A DNA stretch of 38,486 bases from IMG/VR virus record IMGVR_UViG_3300036785_000326, positions 1 through 38,486 of that record. One strand, 5' to 3'. A program made the translations under genes and the position numbers. Position 1 is the first letter of the stretch. Every line of letters begins with the position of its first letter. Below, piece after piece: positions 37,497 to 38,486 of this stretch. The DNA is from a virus. Under the pieces are notes generated by a model that made no database searches, was not told where the DNA came from, and saw only the letters and a list, made by a program, of their open reading frames with translations.

Positions 37497-38171
37497 CTAC
37501 CGCCGGCGGCGCAGTTGGGTGAAGCCGAGTCCGATCAGGCCCAGCCCGAGAATGCCGAGCGAGGCCGGCTCGGGCACGGTGGTCTGCGAGAACGTGTCGG
37601 TGACCAGGCTGATCGCCGCGGACCCGCCGTTGGCATTGACGGCGATATCCTTGAGCACGTTCACCGAGCCGGTGTTGGAGAACGTCACGGCGTCGCTGAG
37701 CGTCACCTGTCCGGCGCGGTCGACCGTCAGCAGGTTGCTGTTGTTGCTCAGGTTCTCGGAGACCGAGCCGATACCGCCGCCCGAGAACGACGAGCCAGCC
37801 TGTACCAGCGCGGCGTCATGGATAAACACGCCGCCCGTGGGTGGCGTGACCGCGACCGTGAAGCCGATGGCGCTGTCGAGGCTCTGCAGACCGCCGACAT
37901 TCCATGGCGCATTGAACTGGAAGCCGATGGCCGACGCACCCTGGTTGATCGTCGTGATGACGACCTCAGAGGCGGCGATCGGCGTTGCTCCACCACCGCC
38001 GGTGTCGGTGTAAGTGAAGTTGCTGAAGGTCTTGTCGCCGACGGTGCAGGTGAAGCCGGCCCCGAGCCATTGCCCGAGATTGGCGCCCGACAGGCAGGCG
38101 GCGGCGTTGGCGTTTACCGAAAGACCACCAGCACCCGCGAAGGCGATGGTGGCGAGCAGGATGCGTTTCAT
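37497..38171 (-). CDS. PEP-CTERM sorting-domain exported protein
   Basis: 224 residues from the ATG at 38171, with AAGGA five to six bases upstream; an upstream in-frame ATG at 38222 lacks a ribosome site. Residues 1-23 are a signal peptide (MKRILLATIAFAGAGG..., cleavage after ANA). The mature part is beta-rich, Gly/Ser/Asn-rich with two cysteines (26, 42). The C-terminus is a complete PEP-CTERM tripartite signal: VPEPASL (199-205), hydrophobic helix (about 204-219) and RRRR (221-224). In bacteria exosortase (EpsH) recognises this signal and the protein goes to the cell surface or exopolysaccharide matrix. No exosortase is encoded here, so the host must supply it. Own promoter-like TTGACA and a downstream hairpin mark it as a cargo gene. 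Confidence 0.85.
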   Translation of the reverse strand: MKRILLATIAFAGAGGLSVNANAAACLSGANLGQWLGAGFTCTVGDKTFSNFTYTDTGGGGATPIAASEVVITTINQGASAIGFQFNAPWNVGGLQSLDSAIGFTVAVTPPTGGVFIHDAALVQAGSSFSGGGIGSVSENLSNNSNLLTVDRAGQVTLSDAVTFSNTGSVNVLKDIAVNANGGSAAISLVTDTFSQTTVPEPASLGILGLGLIGLGFTQLRRRR

Positions 38172-38206
38172 GGGAGTTCCTTGCACAAGGTGCGGGGCTA
38201 GCAAAT

Positions 38207-38261
38207 GCAATTTCGAGTCCACCTAGGGTTGTCAATGACTTAGCTCCGCGCCTCTGGCGCG
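38207..38261 (-). promoter_or_regulatory. Promoter region of the PEP-CTERM gene
   Basis: On the minus strand a perfect TTGACA (38235-38230) is followed by 17 bases and AATTGC (38212-38207), a poor -10, about 35 bases before the ATG. Just upstream, CGCGCC-TCT-GGCGCG (38247-38261) is a 6-bp-stem hairpin that may be a factor site. The segment is within the terminal repeat and so occurs also at 1-51. The CCTTG/CAAGG arms (38179-38190) overlap the ribosome site. Confidence 0.45.
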
Positions 38262-38486
38262 AGTGTAAAGATTTCCGACACCGCACATGCGAAATGGGGC
38301 GGGTGGTCGTAACGCGTGGTAAGCAACTTGATGGCTGATGCGTCATAGACAAATCGGCCGGTCATTGCGTCCTATAATGTCCGTTTGCGGACGGAGAACG
38401 AATGTTCGGTCACCACCACCACCACACGCCAGCCCCGATCAGGCCCCACAGCATGAGGCCGCCCACCACGCCCAGCAACACGCCAC
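38211..38486. repeat. Terminal direct repeat, right copy
   Basis: Second copy of the 276-base terminal sequence. It differs from the left copy at 38338, 38339 and 38360. Imperfect identity suggests strain variation or read errors at the assembly ends rather than a trivially trimmed overlap. If the two copies are collapsed, the genome is 38,210 bases and the PEP-CTERM gene lies upstream-to-downstream next to the end of the leftward early operon. Confidence 0.95.

Overview
The window is a GC-rich, essentially complete genome of a tailed phage with podovirus-type architecture. The first 276 bases recur at the end (38211-38486) with three mismatches, so the molecule is circular or circularly assembled at about 38.2 kb. 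A phage-borne GcrA-like regulator, a PEP-CTERM protein and a DUF3309-like membrane protein point to an alphaproteobacterial host, probably one with an exosortase system. That host call is inference. An immunity region (repressor, divergent Cro-like gene, matching operators) indicates temperate ancestry, but I see no integrase, transposase or partition genes.

Layout. (1) 297-3408, minus strand: leftward early operon of nine genes joined by 4-base stop/start overlaps. It holds five small Cys-rich putative zinc proteins, a Gp157-like protein and a RecT-like annealing protein. (2) 3431-4179: immunity region, with an operator and promoter on each side of the repressor gene and a Cro/YdaS-like gene that is probably leaderless. 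(3) 4297-8741, plus: rightward early genes, including the GcrA-like regulator, a VRR-NUC nuclease, several small unknowns and a replication-initiator-like protein with an embedded HNH domain and a likely origin (24-bp iterons plus an AT-rich tract). (4) 8725-9333: NusG/RfaH-like protein, a candidate late antiterminator. (5) 9500-19592: packaging and head genes (small-terminase candidates, large terminase, portal, scaffold, SU10-like major capsid protein, adaptor). A structured leader precedes the capsid gene and an HNH gene follows it. (6) 19580-34052: tail fibres, collar-domain fibre, tail hub, collagen-like fibre and ejection proteins, one with a lytic transglycosylase domain. (7) 34049-34815, minus: a small module of ribbon-helix-helix regulator plus membrane peptides. 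(8) 34909-37249, plus: a putative spike/glycan-active protein, a BPSL0067-like endolysin candidate and a holin-like protein. (9) 37267-38171, minus: a small membrane peptide, a strong hairpin and the PEP-CTERM gene, which has its own promoter-like sequence.

Working model: leftward and rightward promoters are held by one repressor. Early genes provide recombination, nuclease and replication functions. The NusG-like protein then lets polymerase read the long late operon. The PEP-CTERM gene sits as an independent, oppositely oriented cargo unit (moron) between the lysis genes and the genome junction. It is the most unusual content of the window.
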